Assembly: GCA_934565855.1 (NCBI GenBank)
Contig: CAKTIO010000007.1
Coordinates: 62,001 to 126,000 of the forward strand
DNA from: an uncultured Dysosmobacter sp.
GTDB lineage: Bacteria > Bacillota > Clostridia > Oscillospirales > Oscillospiraceae
DNA: 64,000 bases
Reading direction: 5' to 3'
Part shown: piece after piece, positions 17,658 to 26,256 of the stretch
Layout of the letters: the number at the start of each line of letters is the position of its first letter
Numbering within the stretch: position 1 is the stretch's first letter
Program-made: the position numbers and the translations under genes
The notes under the pieces: model-generated
Told to the model about the DNA's origin: nothing
What the model saw: the letters and a program-made list of their open reading frames with translations, nothing else
Database searches by the model: none

Positions 17658-17813
17658 ATCTATTTTGTACGGGAAAATCGGCTGGGAAACTGTGAGAAAC
17701 GCCAATTTTCCAAAACGGACGGGAAGTGACAAAATTCTCGCCTTTGATAGGATAAGATGGTCCTGCCAACAGAGAAAGAAGCGAATTTGAAAAGAAAGGA
17801 ACGGTTTTTTACG

Positions 17814-17969
17814 ATGAAGCTCACAAAAGAATACCTGGTACTGTTCAATGCCATCACAGACGCGGAAGAGTCCCTGCGCATTCTGCGGGAACGGCTCATG
17901 GCAGCCCAGCAGAAGGCGGAGGAGCTCTATATCAGCCACATGGACGAAGACGTCTTTCCTCCGCGCTGA
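17814..17969 (+). CDS. Small helical protein, paralogue of 7043-7204
   Basis: About 51 residues: KLTKEYLVLFNAITDAEES, then a charged helix LRERLMAAQQKAEELY and a short tail ending in DVFPPR. It shares about 28 of 38 core positions with the protein at 7043-7204, and conservative changes make up most of the rest. The ATG at 17814 follows AAAGGAACGG with a rather long gap. The gene is monocistronic between two terminators. A possible promoter (GTGACA with TAGGAT) lies about 60-90 bases upstream. Function unknown; the conserved pattern suggests a short coiled coil that binds a partner. Confidence 0.72.
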   Translation: MKLTKEYLVLFNAITDAEESLRILRERLMAAQQKAEELYISHMDEDVFPPR

Positions 17970-18078
17970 TCCCGGCAGGGCGTACATATTCCGCGGGCAG
18001 GACATGCCAGCCGCCGGAGGGCAGCGGCTGACGTGTGCCTGCGGGACGGAAAACGGTCAAAAATCAGGAAAACAGAAG

Positions 18079-18114
18079 GGGTCCCGCTCTGGTCAGCCGG
18101 AGCGGGACCCTTTT
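18079..18114. terminator. Bidirectional terminator
   Basis: Perfect 11-bp stem, 18079-18089 with 18100-18110, flanked by TTTT on the plus strand. It lies between the small plus-strand gene and the converging flavin reductase gene. Confidence 0.85.
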
Positions 18115-18123
18115 CATGGAAAA

Positions 18124-18696
18124 TTACTTCTTCATCAGCGGCGCGCCGGTCTTCCATGCCTGACCGACCTTCTCACCGATGGCATAGTAGCCGCTGCGGA
18201 ACTGGTCAAATACAAAGGCATTCAGCCTGGCGGCATCAACCTTGCCGTTTTCGTCCAGAACCGATTCCTCTGCCAGAACTCCCACGATCTCGCCGACAAC
18301 ATGGTGTCCGTAGATCTCCATTTTGTCCTCAACGACCCTGCACTCCAAGGTCAGCGGAAACTCCTGCACGACAGGGGCGTCTACCTTTTCGCTCTTAATT
18401 GCGGTCAGACCGCTGCGCTGAAATTTATCAGGCATGCTGTTGCCGCTGGCAATGCCGAAAAAGTCGGCGGCTTCCATGTGCGGAATGTCCGCAATGCTCA
18501 GGGTGAAGGCACCGTGCTTTTTGATGTTTTCGGAGGTCTTATGGTCCTCGTCAATATTCAGCGACACCATGTTTTCCGCGCAGATACCGCCCCACGCCAT
18601 GTTCATCACGTCCACAGTGCCATCGTCACCGTAGGTGGCGATCATCAGCACCGGCATTGGAAACAGATACGGCTTTACACCCAGCTCTTTTTTCAT
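18124..18696 (-). CDS. Flavin reductase-like domain protein
   Basis: FMN-binding split-barrel protein of the flavin reductase family, about 190 residues, cytosolic. Typical elements are LFPMPVLMIATY, DVMNMAWGG near the flavin phosphate site, and KHGAFTLSI followed by ADFFGIASG. Family members reduce flavin with NAD(P)H or act as flavoproteins of unknown partner. Three ATGs lie in a row at 18702-18694; the third is best spaced from GGAGGT. It is divergent from the HxlR regulator, which probably controls it through the inverted repeat between them. Confidence 0.88.
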   Translation of the reverse strand: MKKELGVKPYLFPMPVLMIATYGDDGTVDVMNMAWGGICAENMVSLNIDEDHKTSENIKKHGAFTLSIADIPHMEAADFFGIASGNSMPDKFQRSGLTAIKSEKVDAPVVQEFPLTLECRVVEDKMEIYGHHVVGEIVGVLAEESVLDENGKVDAARLNAFVFDQFRSGYYAIGEKVGQAWKTGAPLMKK

Positions 18697-18750
18697 CATC
18701 ATACCTCCGGTCAGAAATTTGGGTTGACGGAATGGCTCCGGTCGTCTATT

Positions 18751-18803
18751 ATCATAGCAAGCGGCAGAAAAAATACAAGTACCATCTATAAAGACAGGTA
18801 CTT
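18751..18803 (-). promoter_or_regulatory. Divergent promoter with candidate HxlR operator
   Basis: For the flavin reductase a minus-strand promoter reads TTGTAT (18778-18773) and TATGAT (18756-18751), spacer 16. An inverted repeat AAGTACC (18777-18783) and GGTACTT (18797-18803), 13 bases apart, overlaps the -35 region. GTAC-centred dyads are known for HxlR-family regulators, and one is encoded just downstream on the other strand. Confidence 0.7.
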
Positions 18804-18826
18804 TCTTAAAAGGAAGTGTTCCGCGC

Positions 18827-19171
18827 ATGGGCTGCATGGAAAAATATATTGCAAATGCCGATTTTGCCGACACAGGCTTCAGCTATACGATGTCACTGAT
18901 CAGCGGCAAGCACAAAATGGTCATTCTGTACTGCCTGATGGAGTATGAAACGGTGCGGTTCAACGAAATGAAGCGCTATTTGGGCAGCATTACCGACAAG
19001 ACTCTCAGCAGCAACCTGAAGGAGCTGGAAAGGGACCGCCTGATCCTCCGCAGGGAATACCCGCAGATCCCGCCTAAGGTGGAGTATTCGCTTTCTGAAC
19101 GAGGCAGGTCGCTGATGAAGGTGCTGGACCAGCTCTGCATCTGGGGTGAGGAAAACCGTCTGCCGGACTGA
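18827..19171 (+). CDS. HxlR-family transcriptional regulator
   Basis: Winged-helix regulator of 114 residues with the full HxlR core: LISGKHKMVILYCLMEYETVR, EMKRYLGSITDKTLSSNLKEL and the beta wing PPKVEYSLSERG. The N-terminal region includes a Cys (MGCMEK), reminiscent of redox- or aldehyde-sensing HxlR proteins such as HypR, but that role is not shown. It is divergent from a flavin reductase gene, a common arrangement in which the HxlR protein controls both. An AAAGGAAG ribosome-binding site lies upstream and a strong terminator follows. Confidence 0.92.
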   Translation: MGCMEKYIANADFADTGFSYTMSLISGKHKMVILYCLMEYETVRFNEMKRYLGSITDKTLSSNLKELERDRLILRREYPQIPPKVEYSLSERGRSLMKVLDQLCIWGEENRLPD

Positions 19172-19201
19172 CGGTTCCGGCATTTCCGGAGGAAGGTCAT
19201 G

Positions 19202-19243
19202 AAAGGGACCAGTCCTGCAAAACGCAGGGCTGGTCCCTTTTGT
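19202..19243 (+). terminator. Terminator of the HxlR gene
   Basis: An 11-bp stem, 19202-19212 with 19230-19240, extended inward by further pairs and ending in TTTTG. Confidence 0.9.
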
Positions 19244-19284
19244 GGCTTTATAGACTTTGACAGTTGGTGCCTTCCCTCCCCTGT

Positions 19285-20352
19285 TCATTCCTGCGGCAGG
19301 GGCTGTGTGCCGGGGCGCAGCAGGACTTGCAGCTGCTGCGTGTAATCCAGTCCCAGCATATAGGAGTATTCCTGGCTGGGCAGGGTCCCGGAGGGGAAAT
19401 TGATCTCCACGCCGTGGGGAGAGATCAGCAGCCATTCCGGGCGGAACGCCGCCTGCATCTCCGTCAGGCTGGGCTGCGTGTCACCCTCCAGGGTCCAGTC
19501 CTGACTGGACAGCAGGGCGGACAGCAGCTCCTCCTTCGGGCAGGTAAACAGGTCCTCATTGTTCAGGTGTTCGCCGGTGGTCCGGTCAAAGGCGTCGCAC
19601 CGGAGGATCTCGTCACAGGACTGCCCGTTCAGCGGCAGTGTGGTACTGGTGAGAAAATACATGACCGTGGAGGAAGCACCGTAGGGAGAGGTTTCCTGTC
19701 CTACGTTCCAGCTGGAAAACTCCGTCAGCTTTCCATCGGCAGACTTCTGGCGGTAGTCCGTCAGGGCATCCTGTAGGACCTCATTCAGGTCGTAGAGAAG
19801 TCCCAGCTGCTGGAAATAAGCGGTCACCTGTGCCTGTGCGGTCTTCGTCAGGTCGTCATAGCTTTCCAGACCGACCACATAGACGCTCTCCGGACCTGGA
19901 AACGTGTTTTCGTATACTAAAACAGTGTCCGGGTCCTCCTCCAGCGAATAGGTGGTGGGGAGAGCACTGTCGCTGCGCCATGCTGCCAGCGCGGTGCCAT
20001 CCGGCAAGGCATACTCCTCCTTGACCGCCGAGGCGGACAGGAATTTTGCCTGCCGGGGCGAACCGGGGGCGGCGGTAAGCTCCACCATGAGCCGGAAACC
20101 GTTTTGAATGGCTCCGCTGCGCAGCTGCTCCGGGTTCATCAGTCCGTTGCCAAACACCTGAGTGGACTGGTCCACCAGAACGGTCCGCTCCTTCTCCTTT
20201 TCCACTTTCAGGGTCAGCACCGTGCCGTTCTCTGTTACGGCGGTGCCGGTCAGCTCTCCTTCCAGTGTAAAGAGCCGGGACCCGCAGCCGCAGCACAGCA
20301 GCAGAATGCCTGCCAGCAGGACAGGTGTCCAGAAGTATCGCTGTTTCATCAT
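19285..20352 (-). CDS. Secreted lipoprotein with DUF3298-like C-terminus
   Basis: Predicted membrane-anchored lipoprotein, 355 residues. A hydrophobic signal ends in LLLCCGCGS, which offers a lipobox Cys at about residue 21-23. The first third is a small beta domain resembling OB-like stress lipoproteins (TGTAVTENGTVLTLKVEKEK). The last third (FRPEWLLISPHGVEINFP and following) resembles the DUF3298/RsiV C-terminal domain. No catalytic motif is seen. It stands alone, with its own AT-rich promoter region, and no sigma factor gene is adjacent. The function is not known; an envelope-stress or peptidoglycan-related role is only a guess. Confidence 0.65.
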   Translation of the reverse strand: MMKQRYFWTPVLLAGILLLCCGCGSRLFTLEGELTGTAVTENGTVLTLKVEKEKERTVLVDQSTQVFGNGLMNPEQLRSGAIQNGFRLMVELTAAPGSPRQAKFLSASAVKEEYALPDGTALAAWRSDSALPTTYSLEEDPDTVLVYENTFPGPESVYVVGLESYDDLTKTAQAQVTAYFQQLGLLYDLNEVLQDALTDYRQKSADGKLTEFSSWNVGQETSPYGASSTVMYFLTSTTLPLNGQSCDEILRCDAFDRTTGEHLNNEDLFTCPKEELLSALLSSQDWTLEGDTQPSLTEMQAAFRPEWLLISPHGVEINFPSGTLPSQEYSYMLGLDYTQQLQVLLRPGTQPLPQE

Positions 20353-20364
20353 GTCCCTCCCGGT

Positions 20365-20422
20365 AAAAAATATCCGCCCGTTGAAGCATCCTTCTTATTA
20401 AGTAAGACGTTTCAGCGGGCGG
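20365..20422 (-). terminator. Terminator of the nucleoside hydrolase operon
   Basis: A 12-bp stem (20374-20385 with 20411-20422, one wobble) followed on the minus strand by ATATTTTTT. It ends the six-gene nucleoside importer 2 operon. Confidence 0.85.
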
Positions 20423-20457
20423 TTTTGTTGCAGAAAAAGTGGATTTTCAGAAAAAGC

Positions 20458-21390
20458 TCAGTAGCTCAGCAGGGCGGAACGCACCGCTGCCGCAAAGCCC
20501 TGCCGGTCCACATCCAGCACCACAAAGGCGTTTTTCTCCGGGAACTGCTTGTCGCTCCACAGGTCGGTAACGGTTTTTCCGGAGGTGAGACTGCCCCGGG
20601 TCTCCACATATACTCCGGCTTCCTCGCCCTGAAACAGCTCCGGCTGGGTCAGAAACAGCACCGGGCAGACGTCATGCAGGCATAGCCCCGGCTGCATTCC
20701 CTTTTCGTGAAACGCCATCAGCAGCTGTGTGCTTTCGCCGAAGAAACGGCACACCGGGGAATCGTATCCGGCGATCTCTGCCGTTTCCTCCGGCGTAAGA
20801 TACGCCTTCAGTGTCACGTCCAGTCCACACATCACTACAGGCACGCCGGACTTGAACACGATCTGGGCGGCGTGAGGGTCTGCGAAGATGTTGAACTCCG
20901 CACAGGGGGTCACGTTGCCGCCCTGTGCGGCGCCGCCCATGATAAGAATTCGCTTCAGGTGGGCAGGCAGATCCGGGTATTTGGCAAGGGCAATGGCGAG
21001 GTTGGTGAGGGGTCCCACGGCAATGACCTGCAATTCACCCTTGCGCCGCAGCGCCTCCTGATAAAGGACGTCCCAGGCGCACAGCGTGGTCTCCGGCTCC
21101 TGAGAGGGCGGCAGCTCCGCATTGCCCAGCCCGTTTTCCCCGTGGACGTAGGCGGCAATGTGCAGTTCCTTCCGCAGGGGGCGGTCCGCCCCGCGGTACA
21201 CCGGATAGTGCGCGCCTGCCAGACGGCAGACCCGCCGGGCGTTGTCGTAGGTGTGCTCCACACCTACATTGCCAGCCACGGTGGAAATGCCCGTCACCTC
21301 CAGCGTCTCCACCCGGTGCAGCACCAGCAGCGCAGCGGCGTCATCCACGCCGATGTCGGTATCAAACCAGACAGGAATCCTGTTCATCAT
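20458..21390 (-). CDS. Nucleoside hydrolase (inosine/uridine-preferring type)
   Basis: Ca2+-dependent N-ribohydrolase of the IUNH family, 310 residues, splitting nucleosides to free base and ribose. The metal-binding N-terminal motif is FDTDIGVDDAAAL. Later signatures are GPLTNLAIAL, ILIMGGAAQGGN and the AEFNIFADPHAAQIVF helix, with His in LCLHDVCPV. The start overlaps the stop of the upstream paralogue by four bases (ATGA) and is preceded by GGGAGGTGCG. It is last in the importer 2 operon, so imported nucleosides are probably its substrates. Confidence 0.93.
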   Translation of the reverse strand: MMNRIPVWFDTDIGVDDAAALLVLHRVETLEVTGISTVAGNVGVEHTYDNARRVCRLAGAHYPVYRGADRPLRKELHIAAYVHGENGLGNAELPPSQEPETTLCAWDVLYQEALRRKGELQVIAVGPLTNLAIALAKYPDLPAHLKRILIMGGAAQGGNVTPCAEFNIFADPHAAQIVFKSGVPVVMCGLDVTLKAYLTPEETAEIAGYDSPVCRFFGESTQLLMAFHEKGMQPGLCLHDVCPVLFLTQPELFQGEEAGVYVETRGSLTSGKTVTDLWSDKQFPEKNAFVVLDVDRQGFAAAVRSALLSY

Positions 21391-22340
21391 ACACGCACCT
21401 CCCAGCCATCATAGGTTTTCACAGCCTCCACCAGCAGGTCGGAAAAGCCCTGCCGGTCCACATCCAGCACGCAGCGGGCGTTGGGCGCGTGGGTGCATTG
21501 GGGACGCAGGTCGCCCACGGTCATGCCACGGGTGTATTCGCCTTCTGTTTCGATCTGCACATAGGCGTCCCGGATGGTGAACAGCTCCGGATGCAGCAGG
21601 GATGCCACCGCGCAGGGGTCGTGGACCGGCGCGCCGGCGTAGCCGATCTCCCGGTGGAACCGGTAGAAAAATTCCAGCCAGTCCGCCACCACGCCGGATA
21701 CCTGATTGCCCACGGCACGGATGCGCTCAAAGTCCTCCGGGAAGATCAGCGCCTTCTCTGTCACGTCCAGTCCACACATCTGGATGGGCAGCCCGGAGCG
21801 GAACTCCACGTCCGCCGCCTCCGGGTCCACCAGAATGTTGAACTCCGCCGCAGGCGTCCAGTTGCCGTAGGCAATGCCGCCGCCCATCAGGGAGATGCGC
21901 CCGATTTTGCTTTTCAGCTCCGGGTGTGCCAGCAGCAGGGCGGCAACATTGGTCTGGGGACCGGTGGCGATGATGGTCACCGGCTCCTCGCTTTCCCGCA
22001 GCACCTTTGCCATCAGCTCCACGGCACCCAGAGAGGAAAGCTCCATACCCGGCTCCGGCAGCGCCGGACCGTCCAGCCCTGTCTGTCCGTGAATGTTTCC
22101 GGCGGTGATGGGGTCCGCCAGCAGCGGATGAGGGCTGCCCATTGCAATGGGGGCGGTGATGCCCAGCAGTGTGCAGACCCGCTGGGCGTTATAGGTGGTT
22201 TTTTGAATGGTCTGGTTGCCCGCGCAGGAGGTCACCGCCCGGATCTCCAGCTCCGGGCTTGCCTGCGCCAGCATCCAGGCGATGGCGTCGTCGTGTCCCG
22301 GGTCGCCATCCAGAATGATGGGGATTTTTTGACTGCTCAT
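21387..22340 (-). CDS. Nucleoside hydrolase, second paralogue
   Basis: IUNH-family hydrolase of 317 residues, paralogous to the gene directly downstream. It has the motif LDGDPGHDDAIAW, then GPQTNVAALL, LMGGGIAYGNW and AEFNILVDPEAADVEF. The two proteins share layout but differ in the N-terminal metal motif (DGDPGHDD against DTDIGVDD), which suggests different nucleoside preference, for example purine against pyrimidine; this is inference. I chose the ATG at 22340 after AAGGAAGGACC. It lies about 100 bases after the permease gene, across a small hairpin (22407-22434). Confidence 0.93.
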   Translation of the reverse strand: MSSQKIPIILDGDPGHDDAIAWMLAQASPELEIRAVTSCAGNQTIQKTTYNAQRVCTLLGITAPIAMGSPHPLLADPITAGNIHGQTGLDGPALPEPGMELSSLGAVELMAKVLRESEEPVTIIATGPQTNVAALLLAHPELKSKIGRISLMGGGIAYGNWTPAAEFNILVDPEAADVEFRSGLPIQMCGLDVTEKALIFPEDFERIRAVGNQVSGVVADWLEFFYRFHREIGYAGAPVHDPCAVASLLHPELFTIRDAYVQIETEGEYTRGMTVGDLRPQCTHAPNARCVLDVDRQGFSDLLVEAVKTYDGWEVRV

Positions 22341-22446
22341 AAAAATGGTCCTTCCTTTCTGAAACGTCAGAGATGGGGAGAAGCGCCCCGCTCCGGGCGG
22401 AGAGAACATATGCCGCCCTTTCAGGCGGCATATGACAGGGTGCGGT

Positions 22447-23406
22447 TTACTTGGCGGCGTCCTTCAGGGCGGCGGCAGAGTGCTGCCGCTTTGCTTTTCT
22501 GCGGGCGGCAAGCGCGAACACCACCAGACCGAAGATGGTCACCAGATACGGAATGGGAGACACCAGGTTGGAGTCAATGCCCTTGGAGGAGACCTTGATA
22601 CTCAATGCCTGGGCAAAGCCGAATACCAGCGCGGACAGCATGGACCCCAGCGCCTCGCCTGCGCCCATTGCCTGTGCCGCCAGTGCGATGAAGCCGCGGC
22701 CGGATACCATGTCCTGGGACCAGCCCATCGCGTAATACATGGACATGAAGGCACCGCCCAGACCGGACAGCGCACCGCCCAGCGCGATGGCGGTGTATTT
22801 TACCCGCAGTACGCTGATGCCCACAGAGGCGGCGGCATTGGGATTTTCTCCCACAGAACGGATATTCAGTCCCAGAGGGGTCTTATACAGCAGCACCCAG
22901 GTCAGGAATACCAGCAGGAAGGACAGGTATGTCAGGATGCAGTGTCCGGACATGATGTCGCCCAGCACCGGGATATCCCGGATGATGGGAATGCTCCAGG
23001 AGGGGATCTGCAGGGACTTGGTGATAAGGGAGGTGGTGGATGCCAGTGCCTTGCCCTCGCTCATCTGGGTGATGACCTTGACCAGAAACAGTGTGCCGCC
23101 GGAGCCGATCATGTTCATGGCGATACCGGCAAGGATGATGTCCGTTTTCAGATTGAAGGCGAAGAAGCCCATCACCAGAGACATGAGGATGCCGGTCAGC
23201 AGCGCTGCCAGCACACCGGCGTACCAGGTGCCCGTCCAGTAGGCGGTCAGCGAGCCGAACAGGGCGGAGATCATCATGATGCCCTCCAGACCGATGTTGG
23301 ACACGCCTGCCTTTTCGCCGATGACGGCGGCAAGGGTGGCAAACAGGATGGGGGCGGTAATGCGCAGCACGGAGAAGAAGAAATCGGTATTGAAGATCAG
23401 AGACAT
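22447..23406 (-). CDS. ABC transporter permease (nucleoside importer 2, NupQ-like)
   Basis: BPD_transp_2-family membrane subunit, 319 residues, with the motif GEKAGVSNIGLEGIMMISAL near residue 30 and about eight hydrophobic segments. It is equivalent to the 15036 permease of importer 1 but clearly diverged, so the two importers are separate systems rather than a recent copy. The start is one base beyond the stop of the upstream permease. Its C-terminus is basic (ARRKAKRQ). Confidence 0.92.
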   Translation of the reverse strand: MSLIFNTDFFFSVLRITAPILFATLAAVIGEKAGVSNIGLEGIMMISALFGSLTAYWTGTWYAGVLAALLTGILMSLVMGFFAFNLKTDIILAGIAMNMIGSGGTLFLVKVITQMSEGKALASTTSLITKSLQIPSWSIPIIRDIPVLGDIMSGHCILTYLSFLLVFLTWVLLYKTPLGLNIRSVGENPNAAASVGISVLRVKYTAIALGGALSGLGGAFMSMYYAMGWSQDMVSGRGFIALAAQAMGAGEALGSMLSALVFGFAQALSIKVSSKGIDSNLVSPIPYLVTIFGLVVFALAARRKAKRQHSAAALKDAAK

Positions 23407-23407
23407 C

Positions 23408-24562
23408 TTACTTCACGCTCCCTTCTGCCGCGGTCTCTGCCGCGGCGGCTGCCTTTTGCTTCAGCTCCTCCTCGGTGCTCTTGACCACCAGCTTCTGCCG
23501 GTAGCCGGACAGGAACTGCTCGGCGGCGAAGAACAGGAAGATCACAGCCTGAATGATGTCAATGAGCTGGGAGGGAACGCCGGAGTAAGTGGACATCAGG
23601 TTGCAGCCCTTGTCCAGATACGCCATAAAGAAGGCGGCAAAGGGGACGAACGCCGGATTGTTTCCGGCGAGGATCGCCACGGTGATGCCGGTCCAGCCGT
23701 AGCCGGGCAGGGCGCTCCAGGAGTACACATTGTAGCGTCCCAGCATTTCCAGACCGCCGCCCAGACCTGCCAGCATGCCGCCCAGCACCTGGGACAGGAT
23801 CACCACGGCGCCCACCTTCATGCCGGAGTACATGGCAAAGTCCTGATTGATGCCGATCATGCGGATGCTGTAGCCCCAGCGGGTGCGGTACATGAACAGC
23901 GTGGTCAGCACCACAAAGATCAGGGCGATGACAAAGCCCCAACTGAGCTTGGAGCCGTTGTTGATCAGCTGCGGAATGGTGGAGCCGGGCTGGAAGGGAT
24001 AGGACTGGACCTGTCCCTTGCTCTTGTCGGCAAGGCGGCTGTTCAGCAGGAACTTGATGAAATACATCACCACATAGTTCAGCATCAGGGAGCAGACCAT
24101 TTCGCTGACGCCCAGCTTGACCTTCAGCACAGAGGGCACCAGCATCATGGCAGCCACGGCGGCTGCGCCGATGAGAACGCACACCACCGCCAGCACGCCG
24201 CCGGGCAGCGGCAGGTAGATGGCGCACAGCGCCGCCACAAAGGCGCCCAGCATGATGCCGCCCTCCGCGCCCATGTTAAACTGGTTGGCGGAGAACATCA
24301 CGCAGGTTGCAAGACCGGTGAAGATGGTGGGGATCATGGCGGCAAGCACGTCGCACAGGTTCTTGACGCTGATGCCGCCGTTGCCCTTAAAGGCGGGACC
24401 TACCAGCAGCTGGCGCAGCGCGCTGAGCGTCAGGCTGACCTTTTCGCCAAGGCTGTTGCCGTCGGAACAGATGAAGATCAGCAGCGTGGCGACAGCCAGC
24501 GCGATGAAAATGGCGGCTGCACCCCGGACGATGCTGAAAATCAGACTTCTTTTTTTACTCAT
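23408..24562 (-). CDS. ABC transporter permease (nucleoside importer 2, NupP-like)
   Basis: BPD_transp_2-family membrane subunit, 384 residues, about ten hydrophobic segments, with FSANQFNMGAEGGIMLGAFV in the position of the usual GLFNIGxEGQ motif. It overlaps the ATPase gene stop by eight bases. It pairs with the 22447 permease to form the channel of importer 2. The C-terminal tail is rich in Ala and Glu. Confidence 0.92.
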   Translation of the reverse strand: MSKKRSLIFSIVRGAAAIFIALAVATLLIFICSDGNSLGEKVSLTLSALRQLLVGPAFKGNGGISVKNLCDVLAAMIPTIFTGLATCVMFSANQFNMGAEGGIMLGAFVAALCAIYLPLPGGVLAVVCVLIGAAAVAAMMLVPSVLKVKLGVSEMVCSLMLNYVVMYFIKFLLNSRLADKSKGQVQSYPFQPGSTIPQLINNGSKLSWGFVIALIFVVLTTLFMYRTRWGYSIRMIGINQDFAMYSGMKVGAVVILSQVLGGMLAGLGGGLEMLGRYNVYSWSALPGYGWTGITVAILAGNNPAFVPFAAFFMAYLDKGCNLMSTYSGVPSQLIDIIQAVIFLFFAAEQFLSGYRQKLVVKSTEEELKQKAAAAAETAAEGSVK

Positions 24563-26114
24563 GGCAAACCCTCCGGATCTGCTGGGGCGACTGCTGCTTC
24601 AGACCCAGCATGTATTCGCCCATGATTTCATCGTTGAGATCGCTGGTATCCTCAAAATACGCGGCGATCCTTCCGCCGTACATGACGATCAGGCTGTCCG
24701 ACAGCTCCATGACCTCGTTCAGGTCTGCGGAGACCAGCAGCACCGCAACGCCGGAACGGGACAGCTCCACCAGCTTCCTGCGGATGAACTCCGTGGCGCC
24801 CACGTCAATGCCCCGGGTGGGCTGGTCGGCGATGATGAGACTGGGGCTGTTGGAGAATTCCCGGGCGACCACCACCTTCTGGATGTTGCCGCCGGAAAGC
24901 ATTTTCACCTGCTGCGCGCCGGACTTGCACAATACCTTGTAGTCCTTCACCAGCTGCTCGGATTCCTTCCGGATGGCTTTCATGTCAAACAGCAGTCCGC
25001 GGTTGAGCCGCTTGTGTCCGCAGCGGTCGGCAATGAGGTTTTCCGTAATGCTGCCGCTGTCGGCAATGCCGTAAAGCATCCGGTCCTCCGGTACCAGGGA
25101 CACGCCCTTTTCCCGGATTTTCCGCTGGGAAAGCCCCAGAATGGTCTCACCGTTTACCTCCACAGTGCCGGCGTTGGGCGTGTTCAGGTGGAACAGCATG
25201 TCCACCAGCTCCTTCTGCCCGTTGCCCTCCACACCGGCAATGCCCAGGATCTCGCCCTTCCGGACGGACAGGGACACCTTGTCCAGCATCTTCTTGCCCC
25301 ATTCGTTGACGTATTCCAGATCCCGGACCCGCAGCACCTCGTCGGTGGGCTGTGCGGCTTCCTTCTCCACCTTCAGCACCACGTCGCGTCCCACCATCAG
25401 GCGGGAGATGTTTTCAGGGTTCTCGTCCCGGGTTTCATATACGCCCATGGACTTGCCGCCCCGGAGAATGGTCATGCGGTCGGTGATCTCCATGATCTCG
25501 TTGAGCTTGTGAGAAATGAAGATCAATGTATATCCCTGTTTTTTCAGGTTCACCAGCTCTTTGAAAAGCTCGGTTGTTTCCTGTGTTGTCAGTACGGCGG
25601 TGGGTTCGTCCAGAATTAGAATTCTGGCACCCCGCACCAGCGCTTTCAGGATCTCCACCTTTTGCTTCATGCCGACGGGGATGTCCATGACCTTGGCGTT
25701 GGGGTCCACCTGCAGATTGAATTTCTTTGAATATTCCTCCGTGATCTCCACGGCTTTTTTCTGGTCGATAAACAGACCGGACCTTTTGGGCACCATGCCC
25801 AGCACCATGTTTTCCGCCACGGTCAGGCTGGGCACCAGCATGAAGTGCTGATGGACCATGCCGATGCCCTTGGCGATGGCGGCAGTGGGAGAGGTGAGAT
25901 TTACCCTTTCCCCGTTCACCCAGATCTCGCCGGAGGTGGGCTGCTCCAGACCGAACAGCATTTTCATCAGCGTGGATTTTCCTGCGCCGTTTTCTCCCAT
26001 CAGCGCATGGATCTCGCCCTTCCGGACGTTCAGGTCCACGCCCTGGTTGGCGGCGATGCCGTTGGGATACACCTTGGTGATCCCCTTCATTTGGACTGCG
26101 TATTCTTCTGCCAT
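24555..26114 (-). CDS. ABC transporter ATPase (nucleoside importer 2)
   Basis: Double-ABC ATPase, 519 residues, class of NupO/YufO. The first domain has Walker A GENGAGKST near residue 40 and Walker B ILILDEPTAVLT. The second has the GVEGNGQKEL loop, signature KMLSGGNIQK and IIADQPTRGID. It energises importer 2. I start at the ATG at 26114, preceded by GGGAGGAGAATCCCAAC; a longer open frame upstream has no family sequence. A hairpin in the 142-base gap to the BMP gene may set relative expression. Confidence 0.93.
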   Translation of the reverse strand: MAEEYAVQMKGITKVYPNGIAANQGVDLNVRKGEIHALMGENGAGKSTLMKMLFGLEQPTSGEIWVNGERVNLTSPTAAIAKGIGMVHQHFMLVPSLTVAENMVLGMVPKRSGLFIDQKKAVEITEEYSKKFNLQVDPNAKVMDIPVGMKQKVEILKALVRGARILILDEPTAVLTTQETTELFKELVNLKKQGYTLIFISHKLNEIMEITDRMTILRGGKSMGVYETRDENPENISRLMVGRDVVLKVEKEAAQPTDEVLRVRDLEYVNEWGKKMLDKVSLSVRKGEILGIAGVEGNGQKELVDMLFHLNTPNAGTVEVNGETILGLSQRKIREKGVSLVPEDRMLYGIADSGSITENLIADRCGHKRLNRGLLFDMKAIRKESEQLVKDYKVLCKSGAQQVKMLSGGNIQKVVVAREFSNSPSLIIADQPTRGIDVGATEFIRRKLVELSRSGVAVLLVSADLNEVMELSDSLIVMYGGRIAAYFEDTSDLNDEIMGEYMLGLKQQSPQQIRRVCHE

Positions 26115-26193
26115 GTTGGGATTCTCCTCCCATTTCTGTTTTTGGCGTCCGGGTTCCCCGTTCCACGGCGGAGCGGAGGTCCGGATGGGCAAA

Positions 26194-26215
26194 GAGGGGG
26201 CTTTTCAGCCCCCTC
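26194..26215 (-). terminator. Attenuator-like hairpin between BMP and ABC genes
   Basis: An 8-bp GC stem (26194-26201 with 26208-26215) followed on the minus strand by TTT. It is weak as a terminator and may allow partial readthrough, giving more binding protein than ATPase. Confidence 0.55.
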
Positions 26216-26256
26216 CCCGCAGGAACTACTATGTACTGCTGGTTGTTCCGCGCGTG

